Shown here: positions 19,591 through 29,404 of the stretch, piece after piece | Layout: the number at the start of each line of letters is the position of its first letter | How positions within the stretch are numbered: the stretch's first letter is position 1 | Origin: an uncultured Paracoccaceae bacterium | GTDB taxonomy: Bacteria > Pseudomonadota > Alphaproteobacteria > Rhodobacterales > Rhodobacteraceae | Direction: 5' to 3' | DNA: 64,000 nucleotides | NCBI GenBank assembly: GCA_947501355.1 | Contig: CANMVA010000001.1 | Location: forward strand, 2,131,492 to 2,195,491 | The notes under the pieces: generated by a model | Database searches by the model: none | The model's input: only the letters and a program-made list of their open reading frames with translations | Told to the model about the DNA's origin: nothing | Program-made: the position numbers and the translations under genes

Positions 19591-20373
19591 TCAATTGGAT
19601 GCGATTTGCCGGTAAAGATGCCAAGTGGCATGACCGAACAGCGGCAAGGTCACAAAAAGCCCCAAAAAGAACGGGATGAGTGAGACCAGCGTAACAGACG
19701 CGATCAAAAGCGCCCAGATCAACAAGGGTCCCGGGCTGCTGCGCACCACACCAAAGCTTGTGATCATCGCGGTGACAAAATCCACCTCGCGGTCCAGCAA
19801 AAGCGGCAATGAGATCACTGTGATCGCAAAAAGCAATGCCGACAAAGCCGCCCCGACCGCCGTGCCAACGGCCAGCATCATCAAGCCGTTTGCAGTCAGG
19901 TAGACCTCATAGGACGACGAGATATTGGTCATTGTCGACAGGCCCAGAAACAGCGCAAAGATCATATGCGCGATGAAAAACCAGAACAGAAAGACCATGA
20001 TGATGATCGCACAAATCGACGGCAATTGCCGGTTGCGCTGATAGGCCACCACGCCAAGGATGCCGCGCCAGTCCAGCGGGCGATTTTCCTCCAGCCGGCG
20101 ACTGACCTCATAAAGGCCCACGGCGGCGAACGGACCGATCAGGGGAAAGCCGATGGCGGCGAAGATCAACCAATAGGCCTGCCCCGTGATCCGCGTCACA
20201 TAGAGCATGATGAGCCCAGCGAGCACGTAGATACTTGCGAAAAAGAGCCCAAAGACCGGTGCCGCCATGAAATCCCTCCAGCCGCGGCGCAGGGCCGTGC
20301 GCAGGGTCGACGTCGTCACGGGGCTCAGATCCGGCACCCCAAGGGGCGGGCTTTTGTAAATGGCGTCCGGCAT
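19591..20373 (-). CDS. DUF2189 integral membrane protein
   Basis: 260 residues with six or so hydrophobic helices. It contains the DUF2189 landmarks: LRRGWRDFMAAPVFGLFFASIYVLAGL near the N-terminus, a central FPLIGPFAAVGLYEVSRRLE, and a late LPLLLDREVDFVTAMITSFG. Function of the family is unknown. It stands alone, leftward, between the bactofilin terminator and another leftward membrane protein gene, with a 73-base gap to the latter. Confidence 0.85.
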   Translation of the reverse strand: MPDAIYKSPPLGVPDLSPVTTSTLRTALRRGWRDFMAAPVFGLFFASIYVLAGLIMLYVTRITGQAYWLIFAAIGFPLIGPFAAVGLYEVSRRLEENRPLDWRGILGVVAYQRNRQLPSICAIIIMVFLFWFFIAHMIFALFLGLSTMTNISSSYEVYLTANGLMMLAVGTAVGAALSALLFAITVISLPLLLDREVDFVTAMITSFGVVRSSPGPLLIWALLIASVTLVSLIPFFLGLFVTLPLFGHATWHLYRQIASN

Positions 20374-20446
20374 GGGTGGCTCCGTCTCTTTTCCGAAGCC
20401 TAGGCGACAGGGGGCGTTTCCGGCAAGGGGCTGAGTGTCGCGTCAA

Positions 20447-20956
20447 CTATTGCATCCGGGACTTCCGAAGTGCGCGAATGTCAGTTTGATCAGCGCGTGG
20501 GGCTGTTGGCGCAGTAACCCGCCGCCGCCGTCTCTTTGGTGTGTTGTCGGTAAAGATGTGAAAGAAACCGAGAACCAGCAGGAACTTTACCAAAGCCGCA
20601 GACAGGTTGCTGACATCCAACCACATCTTGAATTCGCCATGAGCGATTTCGAGAGCTTGCTCGGTTGCTATCGTCAAGGTCATGTATGACATGTAAATGC
20701 CGATTTGGCCCACTGAGACGAGCGCGATCAGAGCGATGACCGATAATAGGCCTTCCGGAGCGGCAAGGACCCTTGGCGTGAACCGCGGAATGAGCAGCAG
20801 CAATCCCATACCGAATGTCGCAGGCAGAACATATGGGATCGGCCCAGCCGATCCACCGGCGGGGATGGTATAGCCAAACACTAAAAACATGAGTGGGGCG
20901 AAACACGCCAGCAAGCCAATGATCCGCAGGACGATTAAGTATAGCCAGCGGTCCAT
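20447..20956 (-). CDS. Hypothetical four-helix membrane protein
   Basis: 169 residues from the ATG at 20956, which has GGAGG five bases upstream; an ATG at 20974 lacks this. Four hydrophobic segments are visible: LIVLRIIGLLACFAPLMFLVFGY, YVLPATFGMGLLLLIP, LLSVIALIALVSVGQIGIYMSYM and ALVKFLLVLGFFHIF. A basic tail (PKRRRRRVTAP) follows. I do not recognise a family. It is leftward, downstream of prfB with a gap of about 95 bases, and no partner is evident. Confidence 0.65.
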   Translation of the reverse strand: MDRWLYLIVLRIIGLLACFAPLMFLVFGYTIPAGGSAGPIPYVLPATFGMGLLLLIPRFTPRVLAAPEGLLSVIALIALVSVGQIGIYMSYMTLTIATEQALEIAHGEFKMWLDVSNLSAALVKFLLVLGFFHIFTDNTPKRRRRRVTAPTAPRADQTDIRALRKSRMQ

Positions 20957-21050
20957 GACGGCCTCCACATGCAATTCACCCCATGGATGTTTTGCGGGAG
21001 GATTTTGGCAAGACTATGACCAGAGAGACAAACCCTCTCGAATGCTTGTC

Positions 21051-22178
21051 TTACTCGTCCGCGTTCGCCTCAGCGCGGCTTTTGCCAGCCACGTCCTGTG
21101 CCAGCGTCGCCGCCATGAAACGATCCAGATCACCGTCAAGAACCCCGCTCGTGTCGGAGGTTTCCTCGTTCGTGCGCAGGTCTTTGACCATTTGGTAGGG
21201 CTGCAAAACGTAGGACCGGATCTGGTTGCCCCAGCCCGCATCGCCCTTGCTTTCATGCGCCTCGTTGATGGCGGCGTTCCGGCGGTCCAGCTCCATCTGA
21301 TAAAGCCGCGATTTCAGCGCTTTCATCGCGATATCACGGTTCTGGTGCTGGGATTTCTCGGAGCTGGTGACGACGATGCCTGTCGGCTCATGGGTGATCC
21401 GCACGGCGGAGTCCGTCGTGTTCACGTGCTGACCGCCCGCGCCAGAGGAGCGATAGGTGTCGATGCGGATATCGGCGGGGTTCACCTCAATCTCGATATT
21501 GTCGTCCACCACAGGATAGACCCAGACCGAACTGAACGATGTGTGCCGCCGCGCCGCACTGTCATAGGGCGAGATGCGCACAAGCCGATGCACGCCGCTT
21601 TCGGATTTCAGCCAACCATAGGCGTTATGCCCGCTGATCTTGTAGGCCGCCGACTTGATCCCCGCCTCTTCACCGGGGCTTTGGGATTGCAGCTCAACCT
21701 TGTAGCCCTTCTTCTCGGCCCAGCGGACATACATCCGCGCCAGCATGGAGGCCCAATCGCAGCTTTCCGTGCCACCTGCGCCTGAGTTGATCTCAAGGAA
21801 GGTGTCGTTGCTGTCGGCCTCCCCGTTCAACAGCGCTTCCAACTCTTTCTCAGCCGCTTTGCTGACGAGCGCTTTCAAGGCTGCTTCGGCCTCTGACACA
21901 ACCTCTGCGTCGTCTTCCATTTCGCCCAACTCAATCAGCTCGACATTGTCGGACATCTCTTGTTGAAGCGCGGTGTAGCTGGCCATCGCATCAACAAGCG
22001 TCTGACGCTCCCGCATCAGCTTTTGCGCTTTTTCGGGATCGTTCCACAGATCCGGGTCCTCGGTCATCGCGTTGAATTCCTCAAGGCGATGTTCGGCGGT
22101 GTCCCAGTCCATGCGCTGCCGAAGCAGCGTCAGCGATTTCTCGATTGCCTCAACAGCGTTTTGCGCCTCAGCCCGCAT
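21051..22178 (-). CDS. prfB: Peptide chain release factor 2
   Basis: 375 residues. It releases completed peptides at UGA/UAA codons. The GGQ motif in [20 protein letters not shown] and the anticodon-like tripeptide SPY in [18 protein letters not shown] mark RF2; many alphaproteobacterial RF2 have SPY where E. coli has SPF. The reading frame is continuous through the N-terminal region where E. coli needs a programmed +1 frameshift (here LRQRMDWD), so that autoregulation is absent. It follows mrcA in the same direction with a 64-base gap. Confidence 0.96.
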   Translation of the reverse strand: MRAEAQNAVEAIEKSLTLLRQRMDWDTAEHRLEEFNAMTEDPDLWNDPEKAQKLMRERQTLVDAMASYTALQQEMSDNVELIELGEMEDDAEVVSEAEAALKALVSKAAEKELEALLNGEADSNDTFLEINSGAGGTESCDWASMLARMYVRWAEKKGYKVELQSQSPGEEAGIKSAAYKISGHNAYGWLKSESGVHRLVRISPYDSAARRHTSFSSVWVYPVVDDNIEIEVNPADIRIDTYRSSGAGGQHVNTTDSAVRITHEPTGIVVTSSEKSQHQNRDIAMKALKSRLYQMELDRRNAAINEAHESKGDAGWGNQIRSYVLQPYQMVKDLRTNEETSDTSGVLDGDLDRFMAATLAQDVAGKSRAEANADE

Positions 22179-22242
22179 AAGCCCATCCGTTTCTACTTGT
22201 CAGGAGGAGGATGTAGCAACGCCCGCCCGCACGGGCAAGGCG

Positions 22243-24798
22243 TCAGTAAAGCCCACCGGAGCTGAGCGTGCCGAAACTTGCTTTGGGTGCCACCCGCGCT
22301 TTTTGCCCGGTGGAGGTCGTGACCTCGCGGATCGCATCACCCTCGCCACGCCCAAAGAGCGGCAGATCAGCAGCCATCGCAAAGCCGCCATCGAATGTGA
22401 TGCCAAAGACAGGCTCTTCGCCGTCGCGGAAATACTCGGCCACGACGTTCTCGCCAAAAGCATCATCGGACAGGCGCGCGCCGGTGAACCGGTCGATCTT
22501 GATAAAGCGCCCGCCCGGTGGGACCTCAAATTCGCCGCCACCGTATTTCTGGGTGGCTTCCAACATGAAGCGATTGAAGACCGGGCCACACATGCCGCCA
22601 CCGGATGCCCCGCGCCCCAGCGTGCGCGGCTGGTCGTAGCCGATATAACAGCCCGCCACGATATTGCTGGTAAAGCCCACGAACCACACGTCCTTGGCGT
22701 CATTGGTCGTGCCGGTCTTGCCTGCGGCTGGCACGGGCAGATTAACCGTGCGTGCCGCTGTGCCGCGCTCCACCACGCCCTGCATCATGGAGGTCAGCTG
22801 ATAGGCGGTGATCGCGTTGATCACCCGTTCCCGGTCCGAGATGATCCGCGGCGCGAAGCCCGGATCAAGCGAAGCGATCTGGCAATCCTCGCAGGCGCGC
22901 GTATCGTGACGGAAGATCGTTTTGCCGTAGCGATCCTGCACACGGTCGACCAAGGTCGGCTGCACGCGCTCCCCGCCATTGGCGAACATCGCATAGGCCG
23001 CGACCACCTTGTAAAGCGTGCTTTCCTCGGCCCCCAGCGCGTTCGACAGGAAGCGGTTCATCCGGTCATAAACGCCAAAGCGTTCCGCATAGCTGGCCAC
23101 CACATCCATGCCCACCTCTTCGGCAAGGCGCACAGTCATCAGGTTCCGCGAGCGTTCGATCCCGGTGCGCAGCGGCGTCGGTCCATAAAACCGCTCGGAC
23201 GCGTTCTTGGGCCGCCACAGGCCTTGCGGCGTGTTGATCTCGATCGGGGCGTCCACGACGATGGTCGCGGGGGTATAGCCGCTGTCCAACGCGGCGGCAT
23301 AGACAAACGGTTTGAACGCCGACCCCGGCTGGCGCAGCGCTTGTGTGGCCCGGTTGAAGACCGAATGCTGGTAGCTAAAGCCGCCCTGCATCGCGATCAC
23401 GCGGCCCGTATCCACATCCATCGCCACAAAGCCACCCTGCACTTGCGGGATTTGCCGCAAAGTCCAACGGATGAAGCTGCCATCCTCATCGCTGGTCATG
23501 CGCCGGACATGGACCACGTCGCCCACTTCAAGCAGGTCGCCCGCGACCTGTGCTTGACGCCCAAGGGAGCCATCCTCATTCAGTTTGCGCGCCCATTGGA
23601 CGTCCTGGGCAGGGATGAAATGGCCATCTGCATCGTCGGGGACGCCCTCGATGCCGATCCGCGCATCGTTGTCACCGACCTCCAGCACAACCGCCGGGTA
23701 CCACTGGTTCTCCAGATCAACATCCCGCGCAATGCGGGTGTTTTCCAAAGCGGCCCGCCACAGTGTCTCGTCGCCCAGAACCTCCGGTTCCAGCTTTTCA
23801 CCTGTGCCCCGCCAGATACCGCGACTGCGGTCATACTGCTCCAACGCGAGGCGCAGGGAATTGGCGGCCACGTTTTGCATCTCCGGGTCAATCGTGGCGC
23901 GCACGGTCATGCCGCCCGAAAAGAACTCATCCTCGCCGAAATCTTCACTCAGTTGGCGGCGGATTTCATCGGTGAAGTAATCCCGCGGCGGAAGGGCTTG
24001 CTTGAAGCCCTCGTAATCGCCGTTCTGAACGGTTTTCAGCGGCTCGGCCTTGGCAGTCTGATAGTCCTCTTCGCTCAAATATCCGTTCTCGAACATCTCG
24101 CGCAGCACGAAGTTGCGCCGCTGCGTGGCCCGCTCGATCCGGCGTACCGGGTGATAGGTGGACGGCGCTTTTGGTAGTGCGGCCAGATAGGCGGCCTCCT
24201 GCGGCGCGAGGGCGGCGAGAGGCTTGTTGAAATAGGTCTGCGAAGCAGCGGCCACACCATAGCTGTTCTGGCCCAGAAAAATCTCGTTCAGATAGAGTTC
24301 GAGGATCTGGTCCTTATCGAGCGTGTTTTCGATCCGCGTGGCAAGGATCAGTTCCTTGATCTTGCGCTCAACAGAGCGATCTCCGGACAACAGGAAGTTC
24401 TTCATCACCTGCTGGGTAATGGTCGAGGCCCCGCGCACGTTCTCCCCGCGCGAGCGCACCGCGTCGATAAGCGCCGAGACCATCCCGCGCGCATCATAGC
24501 CCTGATGCTGGTAGAAATTCTTGTCCTCAGCCGAGATGAAGGCGTGTTTCACCAGATCAGGAATTTCTTCCGAGGCCGCAAACAAGCGGCGTTCCTTGGC
24601 GAACTCGTCGATAATGCGCCCCTCGCCCGAATAAATCCGGCTGATCGTCGGGGGCGTGTATTGCGCAAGGCTCTCATGGCTGGGCAGATCGCGGCCATAG
24701 ATCCAGAACACGGCACCAAGGCTGAGCGCGCCGAACAGCATGCCCAGCGTGAGCCACGAAAAGATCGCACCGAAAAAGCCTAAGATAAACCGTATCAC
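22243..24798 (-). CDS. mrcA: Penicillin-binding protein 1A (transglycosylase/transpeptidase)
   Basis: 851 residues from a GTG at 24798 (VIRFILGFFGAIFSW), chosen because the membrane helix follows at once and AAGGTG lies about ten bases upstream. A glycosyltransferase 51 domain has the catalytic Glu in SAEDKNFYQHQGYD and ASTITQQVMKN. The transpeptidase domain has SxxK in QPGSAFKPF, SxN in IERSRNLM and KTG in AAGKTGTTNDAKD. It polymerises and cross-links peptidoglycan in the periplasm. prfB follows; the amidase gene amiC lies upstream but is separated by a methyltransferase gene on the other strand. Confidence 0.95.
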   Translation of the reverse strand: MIRFILGFFGAIFSWLTLGMLFGALSLGAVFWIYGRDLPSHESLAQYTPPTISRIYSGEGRIIDEFAKERRLFAASEEIPDLVKHAFISAEDKNFYQHQGYDARGMVSALIDAVRSRGENVRGASTITQQVMKNFLLSGDRSVERKIKELILATRIENTLDKDQILELYLNEIFLGQNSYGVAAASQTYFNKPLAALAPQEAAYLAALPKAPSTYHPVRRIERATQRRNFVLREMFENGYLSEEDYQTAKAEPLKTVQNGDYEGFKQALPPRDYFTDEIRRQLSEDFGEDEFFSGGMTVRATIDPEMQNVAANSLRLALEQYDRSRGIWRGTGEKLEPEVLGDETLWRAALENTRIARDVDLENQWYPAVVLEVGDNDARIGIEGVPDDADGHFIPAQDVQWARKLNEDGSLGRQAQVAGDLLEVGDVVHVRRMTSDEDGSFIRWTLRQIPQVQGGFVAMDVDTGRVIAMQGGFSYQHSVFNRATQALRQPGSAFKPFVYAAALDSGYTPATIVVDAPIEINTPQGLWRPKNASERFYGPTPLRTGIERSRNLMTVRLAEEVGMDVVASYAERFGVYDRMNRFLSNALGAEESTLYKVVAAYAMFANGGERVQPTLVDRVQDRYGKTIFRHDTRACEDCQIASLDPGFAPRIISDRERVINAITAYQLTSMMQGVVERGTAARTVNLPVPAAGKTGTTNDAKDVWFVGFTSNIVAGCYIGYDQPRTLGRGASGGGMCGPVFNRFMLEATQKYGGGEFEVPPGGRFIKIDRFTGARLSDDAFGENVVAEYFRDGEEPVFGITFDGGFAMAADLPLFGRGEGDAIREVTTSTGQKARVAPKASFGTLSSGGLY

Positions 24799-24919
24799 GC
24801 GCCTGCACCTTTGGTTTGGTTGCCCTCCTATACGCGCGCGCGCGTCAAGCGTCAAAACGAGAAGCCGTGATCGGCTGCGGTTTCTTGCCCATGTCAGGGC
24901 GCAGGCATAAACTGGCCAC

Positions 24920-25513
24920 ATGCGCCCCGAAGACATCCTGCCCACCTACGAGAAAGTCGGCCCCGCCTTTGCCGCGCAGCGCAACTGCACGCTGTGGGAA
25001 AAGCCGCTGCTGGAGTGGTTGCTGGCCTCAGCCCCTGGCCCCCGGATGCTGGATATCGGCTGTGGCGGCGGCCTGCCCATTGCGCGCTATCTGGTCGATC
25101 AAGGGGCTCAGGTCACGGCCATCGACGGCGCGCACAGCATGGTGACACTCTGCCGTGAAAATGTGCCGGAAGCGACCGTGCTGCAGGCCGATATGCGCAA
25201 CTTTGAGCTTGGGCAACGCTTTGACGGGCTGATCGCGTTCAACTCGTTTTTCCATCTCAGCCCTGTCGATCAGGCCAAGGCGTTTGCCTGCTTCACCGCC
25301 CATGCCGGGCCCGGAGCCAGCCTCGTGGTGACGACCGGTCCGGAGGCCGGTGAAAAAGTCGGCGCGGTCGAAGGCGAGCCTGTCTATCACGCTAGTTTGT
25401 CCCCTGCGGACTACCGCGCCTTGTTCACCAAACACGGCTGGCGCGAACACGCCTTTCGCCCCGAAGCCCCCGCCTTTCATGGCCATACCATCTGGCAATT
25501 GCGCAAAAACTAG
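24920..25513 (+). CDS. Class I SAM-dependent methyltransferase
   Basis: 197 residues, Rossmann-type methyltransferase. Motif I is MLDIGCGGGLPIARYLVDQG at about 48-67, followed by the acidic VTAIDGAHSM and motif II/III LQADMRNF. The substrate is unknown; the C-terminal part (HGWREHAFRPEAPAFHGHTIW) is typical of small-molecule methyltransferases. It is the only rightward gene between mrcA and the amidase gene, two peptidoglycan genes that point left, so it interrupts what looks like an envelope cluster. Confidence 0.85.
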   Translation: MRPEDILPTYEKVGPAFAAQRNCTLWEKPLLEWLLASAPGPRMLDIGCGGGLPIARYLVDQGAQVTAIDGAHSMVTLCRENVPEATVLQADMRNFELGQRFDGLIAFNSFFHLSPVDQAKAFACFTAHAGPGASLVVTTGPEAGEKVGAVEGEPVYHASLSPADYRALFTKHGWREHAFRPEAPAFHGHTIWQLRKN

Positions 25514-25585
25514 GGGGTCACTTTTTGTTGCATACCCGTGCGGTCCTGGGGGACACGCCGGCCTCGTCATTGCTCCGCGCACGCC

Positions 25586-26806
25586 CTATTGCCGGATCAG
25601 CCGTGCCTCTGCCGCGTCGGCGACAACCCAATCCATCAACGCCGCGGCGATCCCCTGAGCAGCCAGCGCACGCCATTCCGGGTCAATCAGGTTCTCAAAA
25701 TCCGACGGGCTGGACATAAAGCCCAGCTCCACCAGAACCGACGGAATGTCGGGGGCTTTGAGAACCGAGAACGCCGCCTGACGGCGCGGGCGATTGTTGA
25801 TCTCCCCCACCGCATTGCGCAATTGGCGCACCAGCGTATCGGCCAAACGATCCGTGCGGGGGGCGGTTTCCAGGCGGGCCAGGTCCATCAGGATCGTGGC
25901 GATCTCGTCGCCTTGGCGGGTCAGGTCAATTCCAGCCAGAAGGTCCGCGCGATCGTGCCGCTCGGCCAATTGCGCCGAGGCCGCATCGCTGGCCTCTTCT
26001 GCCAGTGTGTAGATCGTGGCCCCCGTGGCTTCCCCTTCCGCAACCGTGTCGGCGTGAAGCGACATGAAGACATCGGCCTGCACGCGATGGGCCATGGCCA
26101 CCCGAGTCTCCAAAGGCACGAAGACATCCTCGTCCCGTGTCAGGCGCACATCGAAATTGCCCGCGCGCAGCAGCGCTTCTTTCAATTCGCGCGCAAAGGT
26201 CAGCATCAGCACCGCTTCGCTGACGCCATTGCGTTCCGCCCCCGGATCAATCCCGCCATGGCCCGGATCAAGCAGCACAATGACGGGTCGGTCGCCTTGC
26301 TGGCGCTGTTTGGCCAAGGGTTGTGTCGGCAAGTCCGGCTCCAACGCCCATTCCGGGGTCGTCGCCGCTCCGGCCTGCAGGGCGAACGCCGCGGCAGAGG
26401 TTTCGCGCAGGCGCACTTTCAATACACCGCTCGCGTCTTCTTCCGACACGATCATGCCCGCCTCATGGACCGCCAGAGGCGCTGTCAAATCCAGCACCAT
26501 GCGCGACCAGCCGGGGCGGAACGGGCCGAACCGCGCCTCGGACACGCCATCGGAATTCAGAAACACCGCGTCGCGCATCCCGTCAAACAGCACTTCGCGA
26601 AAATCCATCACCAGCCGGGGTGGATCGTCGACGGTGAACACGCGATACGGCACGGCTTGGCTGAGATGCAGCTCGACCAATACGTCGCCGCCCCGGTCTT
26701 TCACCTGACTTTGCGCCACATCCACACGCGCCAAACCGCCAAAGCCTTGCGCCACGGCGATCTGCGCGCAAAAGAGCGCGCCGAGAAGTGCAATTATCCG
26801 GATCAT
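25586..26806 (-). CDS. N-acetylmuramoyl-L-alanine amidase (AmiC-like)
   Basis: 406 residues from the ATG at 26806. A signal peptide (MIRIIALLGALFCAQIAVA) leads to an AMIN domain (about residues 25-120) that targets the septum or cell wall, then a C-terminal zinc Amidase_3 domain. Ligands and catalytic residues are seen in LLDPGHGGIDPGAERNGVSE (His, Glu), SLHADT (His) and VLVELGFMSSPSDF (Glu). It cleaves the amide between MurNAc and L-Ala and is used in daughter cell separation. It lies 60 bases after the aminotransferase gene and upstream of mrcA. Confidence 0.93.
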   Translation of the reverse strand: MIRIIALLGALFCAQIAVAQGFGGLARVDVAQSQVKDRGGDVLVELHLSQAVPYRVFTVDDPPRLVMDFREVLFDGMRDAVFLNSDGVSEARFGPFRPGWSRMVLDLTAPLAVHEAGMIVSEEDASGVLKVRLRETSAAAFALQAGAATTPEWALEPDLPTQPLAKQRQQGDRPVIVLLDPGHGGIDPGAERNGVSEAVLMLTFARELKEALLRAGNFDVRLTRDEDVFVPLETRVAMAHRVQADVFMSLHADTVAEGEATGATIYTLAEEASDAASAQLAERHDRADLLAGIDLTRQGDEIATILMDLARLETAPRTDRLADTLVRQLRNAVGEINNRPRRQAAFSVLKAPDIPSVLVELGFMSSPSDFENLIDPEWRALAAQGIAAALMDWVVADAAEARLIRQ

Positions 26807-26866
26807 ATGACCGCTCGATCCTGTTTTTGTTGTCCGCATCCTAGCTGATTTGCGCCGCCCTGTCGA

Positions 26867-28012
26867 TCAGCCCCGCGCGGCCATAAACGCTTTGAGCCGC
26901 GCCAACCCTTCGCGGATATCGTCCGTGCTGCGCGCATAGGAAAACCGCAAGGTCCCAGCCCCGCGTGCAGCATCGAAATCAAGCCCCGGCGTGACCGCGA
27001 CCCCGGCCTGTTCCAGTATCTCGGCTGCAAAGGCCCGGCTGTTATCGGTCAGATGGCTGACATCGGCATAGACATAAAACGCCCCATCAGGCGGCGCGAT
27101 CCGGTCAAAGCCTGCCTCGGGCAGACCTTCGATCATCAGGCGGCGGTTCTCGGTATAAACGGCAAGATTGGCCTGCAGCTCTTCTTCGCAATCCATCGCA
27201 TGAAGGGCTGCGATCTGAGCCGCATGGGGCGCGCAGATGAACATGTTCTGCGCCAGACGCTCAATCGTGCGGACGTGATCCGGTGGGACAATCATCCAAC
27301 CCACACGCCACCCCGTCATAGAGAAATACTTCGAGAACGAGTTGATCACATAGACATCGTCGCTGATCTCCAGCGCGGTGACGGCTTTGGCCTCGTATTC
27401 GATGCCATGATAAATCTCGTCACTGATAAAGGCCGCGCCGCGATCCTGTGCGCATTTGATTAATGCGGCCAATTCAGGCTTGCCGAGCATGGTGCCGGAT
27501 GGGTTCGCAGGTGATGCAACCATCAAACCCTGAAAATCGACCCCCTCCAGATCGGCGGGGGTGACTTGCAGGCGAGCGGCCTCTGCTGCTTCAACAATGA
27601 CCGGCTCCAGATCAAGCGCGCGCAATATTTGCCGGTAACTCGGATAGCCCGGCGCGCCGATGGCGACTTTCTCGCCACCATCAAAAAGCGCCGTGAAGGC
27701 CAGAATGAAACCGCCCGACGAGCCGGGCGTGATGACAACGCGCGCCGGGTCCAGATCGACACCATACCAATCGGCATAAAGTCGCGCGATCCGGGTGCGC
27801 AGCTCTGGCAGGCCCAAAGCAACCGTATAACCCAGCTGACCTGCCTCCATCTCGGCCGCCAGACCAGCGCGCGCGCCTTGTGGCGCAGGGGTTCCGGGCT
27901 GACCGACCTCCATATGAATGATGTGACGTCCGGCCTCTTCGGCGCGGCGCGCATCTTCCATGACATCCATCACAATGAAAGGATCGACGTTGCCGCGTCT
28001 TGAGTTCCGCAT
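26867..28012 (-). CDS. PLP-dependent aminotransferase (class I/II)
   Basis: 381 residues from the ATG at 28012 (MRNSRRGNVDPFIVMDVM), preceded by AGGGG five bases upstream; an ATG at 28036 would overlap the start of the divergent M48 gene. The PLP lysine is in INSFSKYFSMTGWRVGW, and ASPANPSGT and ISDEIYHGIEY are further fold I markers. The substrate is not certain; it is a general aspartate or aromatic aminotransferase-like enzyme. It precedes the amidase gene by 60 bases and may be cotranscribed. Confidence 0.9.
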   Translation of the reverse strand: MRNSRRGNVDPFIVMDVMEDARRAEEAGRHIIHMEVGQPGTPAPQGARAGLAAEMEAGQLGYTVALGLPELRTRIARLYADWYGVDLDPARVVITPGSSGGFILAFTALFDGGEKVAIGAPGYPSYRQILRALDLEPVIVEAAEAARLQVTPADLEGVDFQGLMVASPANPSGTMLGKPELAALIKCAQDRGAAFISDEIYHGIEYEAKAVTALEISDDVYVINSFSKYFSMTGWRVGWMIVPPDHVRTIERLAQNMFICAPHAAQIAALHAMDCEEELQANLAVYTENRRLMIEGLPEAGFDRIAPPDGAFYVYADVSHLTDNSRAFAAEILEQAGVAVTPGLDFDAARGAGTLRFSYARSTDDIREGLARLKAFMAARG

Positions 28013-28034
28013 CTTTGCCCCTAAGCTGGCTCCC

Positions 28035-29393
28035 ATGAGGTTCTTTCAAGCCAGACCCCGCCCGTCAATGGCCCTGACCGTGCTCAGCATATTGCTGGCC
28101 GCGGCGCTAAGCCTTGGCGCCCTCTCCCCGGCCAAAGCGCAAGGCCTGATCCGCGACGCCGAGATCGAGCGCGGCTTGCGCGAGATCTCCGCTCCGATCC
28201 TGAATGCAGCGGGCCTGTCACCGGCCCGTGTCAAAGTGCTGCTGATCAATGACAGCTCGCTCAACGCCTTTGTCGCCGATCCCAACCACATCTTTGTGCA
28301 TACCGGGCTGGTGCTGCGCATGAAGCGCGTCGAGGAATTGCAGGCCGTCATCGCCCATGAGGCCGCCCATATCGCCAATGGTCACCTGACCCGCCGGATG
28401 GCCAACATGAAAGCCGCGCGGCGTAGCGCGTTGCTGGGCCTTGCGGTGTCGCTGGCCGCCGGGGCCGCCAACCCGCAAGCCGGTGCAGGCCTCGCCATCG
28501 GGTCGCAGGAAACCGCGCGCCGCCTGTTCTTCGCCCATACCCGCGCGGAAGAGGCTGCGGCGGATCAGTCTGCGGCCCGCTATATGGCGCGCGCGGGCGT
28601 GGACCCCTCGGCGGCAGTTGACGTCCTGAACATCTTTCGCGGGCAAGAGGCGCTGTCGGTCGGGCGGCAGGACCCCTACACCCGCACGCACCCGCTGACG
28701 CGCGACCGCATCCGCGCCATGCAGGGTGCCGCTGCGGCCTATAAGGATAATGCCCGCGAAGACCCGCGCGCACAGGCGTGGTTTGCGCAAGTGCAGAACA
28801 AGCTCAGCGCGTTTCTGCGCGCGCCAGGCTGGACGCTAAACCGCGTCAAAGGCAACGACACCTCTGCCAATGCCTTGATGCGCAAGGCGGTGGCCTACCA
28901 CCGTAAGCCGGACCGCAAGCGTGCGTTCTCCAACGTGAACGCGCTGGTACAGGCGCGACCTCAGAACCCATACGCCCATGAGCTGCGCGGTCAGATTCAT
29001 CTGGAAAACCGCGATTTCGGCACCGCCGTGAACGCCTATGGCAGCGCGGTGCAGCTGGCCCCAAACGAGCCACTGATCCTTGCGGGCTACGGGCGCGCGC
29101 TACTGGCGCTCAACACCGCCGATGGCAACCGCCGCGCCTTGCAGGCGCTTGAGAAATCGCGCCAGCGCGACCCGCTGAACCCGCGCATGCTGCGCGATCT
29201 GGCGCAGGCCTATGCGAAGGCTGGCAATAACGGGATGGCCTCGCTGACCACCGCCGAACGCTATGCGTTTTCAGGGCGGCTGAAAGACGCTGCCGTGCAT
29301 GCCAAGCGTGCCGAAGGCCTTTTGCCGCGCGGCTCGGCCCCTTGGCAGCGTGCCCAGGATATGATCTTTGCGGCACAAAGCACGAAGCGATGA
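28035..29393 (+). CDS. Periplasmic M48 metalloprotease with TPR repeats (BepA/YfgC-like)
   Basis: 452 residues. The start at 28035 gives a signal peptide (ALTVLSILLAAALSLGALSPAKAQG) after a basic N-region. The zinc motif HEAAH is at residues 108-112 in AVIAHEAAHIANGHL, and the third ligand lies in the later EEAAAD. The C-terminal half has TPR-like helices. BepA-type proteases survey outer-membrane protein assembly. The gene is divergent from the aminotransferase; if the latter began at its upstream ATG, the two starts would overlap in CATG. The DsbA-like gene starts 11 bases after its stop. Confidence 0.92.
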   Translation: MRFFQARPRPSMALTVLSILLAAALSLGALSPAKAQGLIRDAEIERGLREISAPILNAAGLSPARVKVLLINDSSLNAFVADPNHIFVHTGLVLRMKRVEELQAVIAHEAAHIANGHLTRRMANMKAARRSALLGLAVSLAAGAANPQAGAGLAIGSQETARRLFFAHTRAEEAAADQSAARYMARAGVDPSAAVDVLNIFRGQEALSVGRQDPYTRTHPLTRDRIRAMQGAAAAYKDNAREDPRAQAWFAQVQNKLSAFLRAPGWTLNRVKGNDTSANALMRKAVAYHRKPDRKRAFSNVNALVQARPQNPYAHELRGQIHLENRDFGTAVNAYGSAVQLAPNEPLILAGYGRALLALNTADGNRRALQALEKSRQRDPLNPRMLRDLAQAYAKAGNNGMASLTTAERYAFSGRLKDAAVHAKRAEGLLPRGSAPWQRAQDMIFAAQSTKR

Positions 29394-29404
29394 GAGGATA
29401 TCCG

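Noticed and set aside
21051-22178. Programmed +1 frameshift in prfB
   Set aside because: The frame is continuous through the region where E. coli needs the shift; no internal UGA is present.
22072-24177. Open frame of about 700 codons on the plus strand opposite mrcA
   Set aside because: mrcA carries all PBP1A motifs on the minus strand; the opposite frame translates to Arg/His-rich sequence without any domain.
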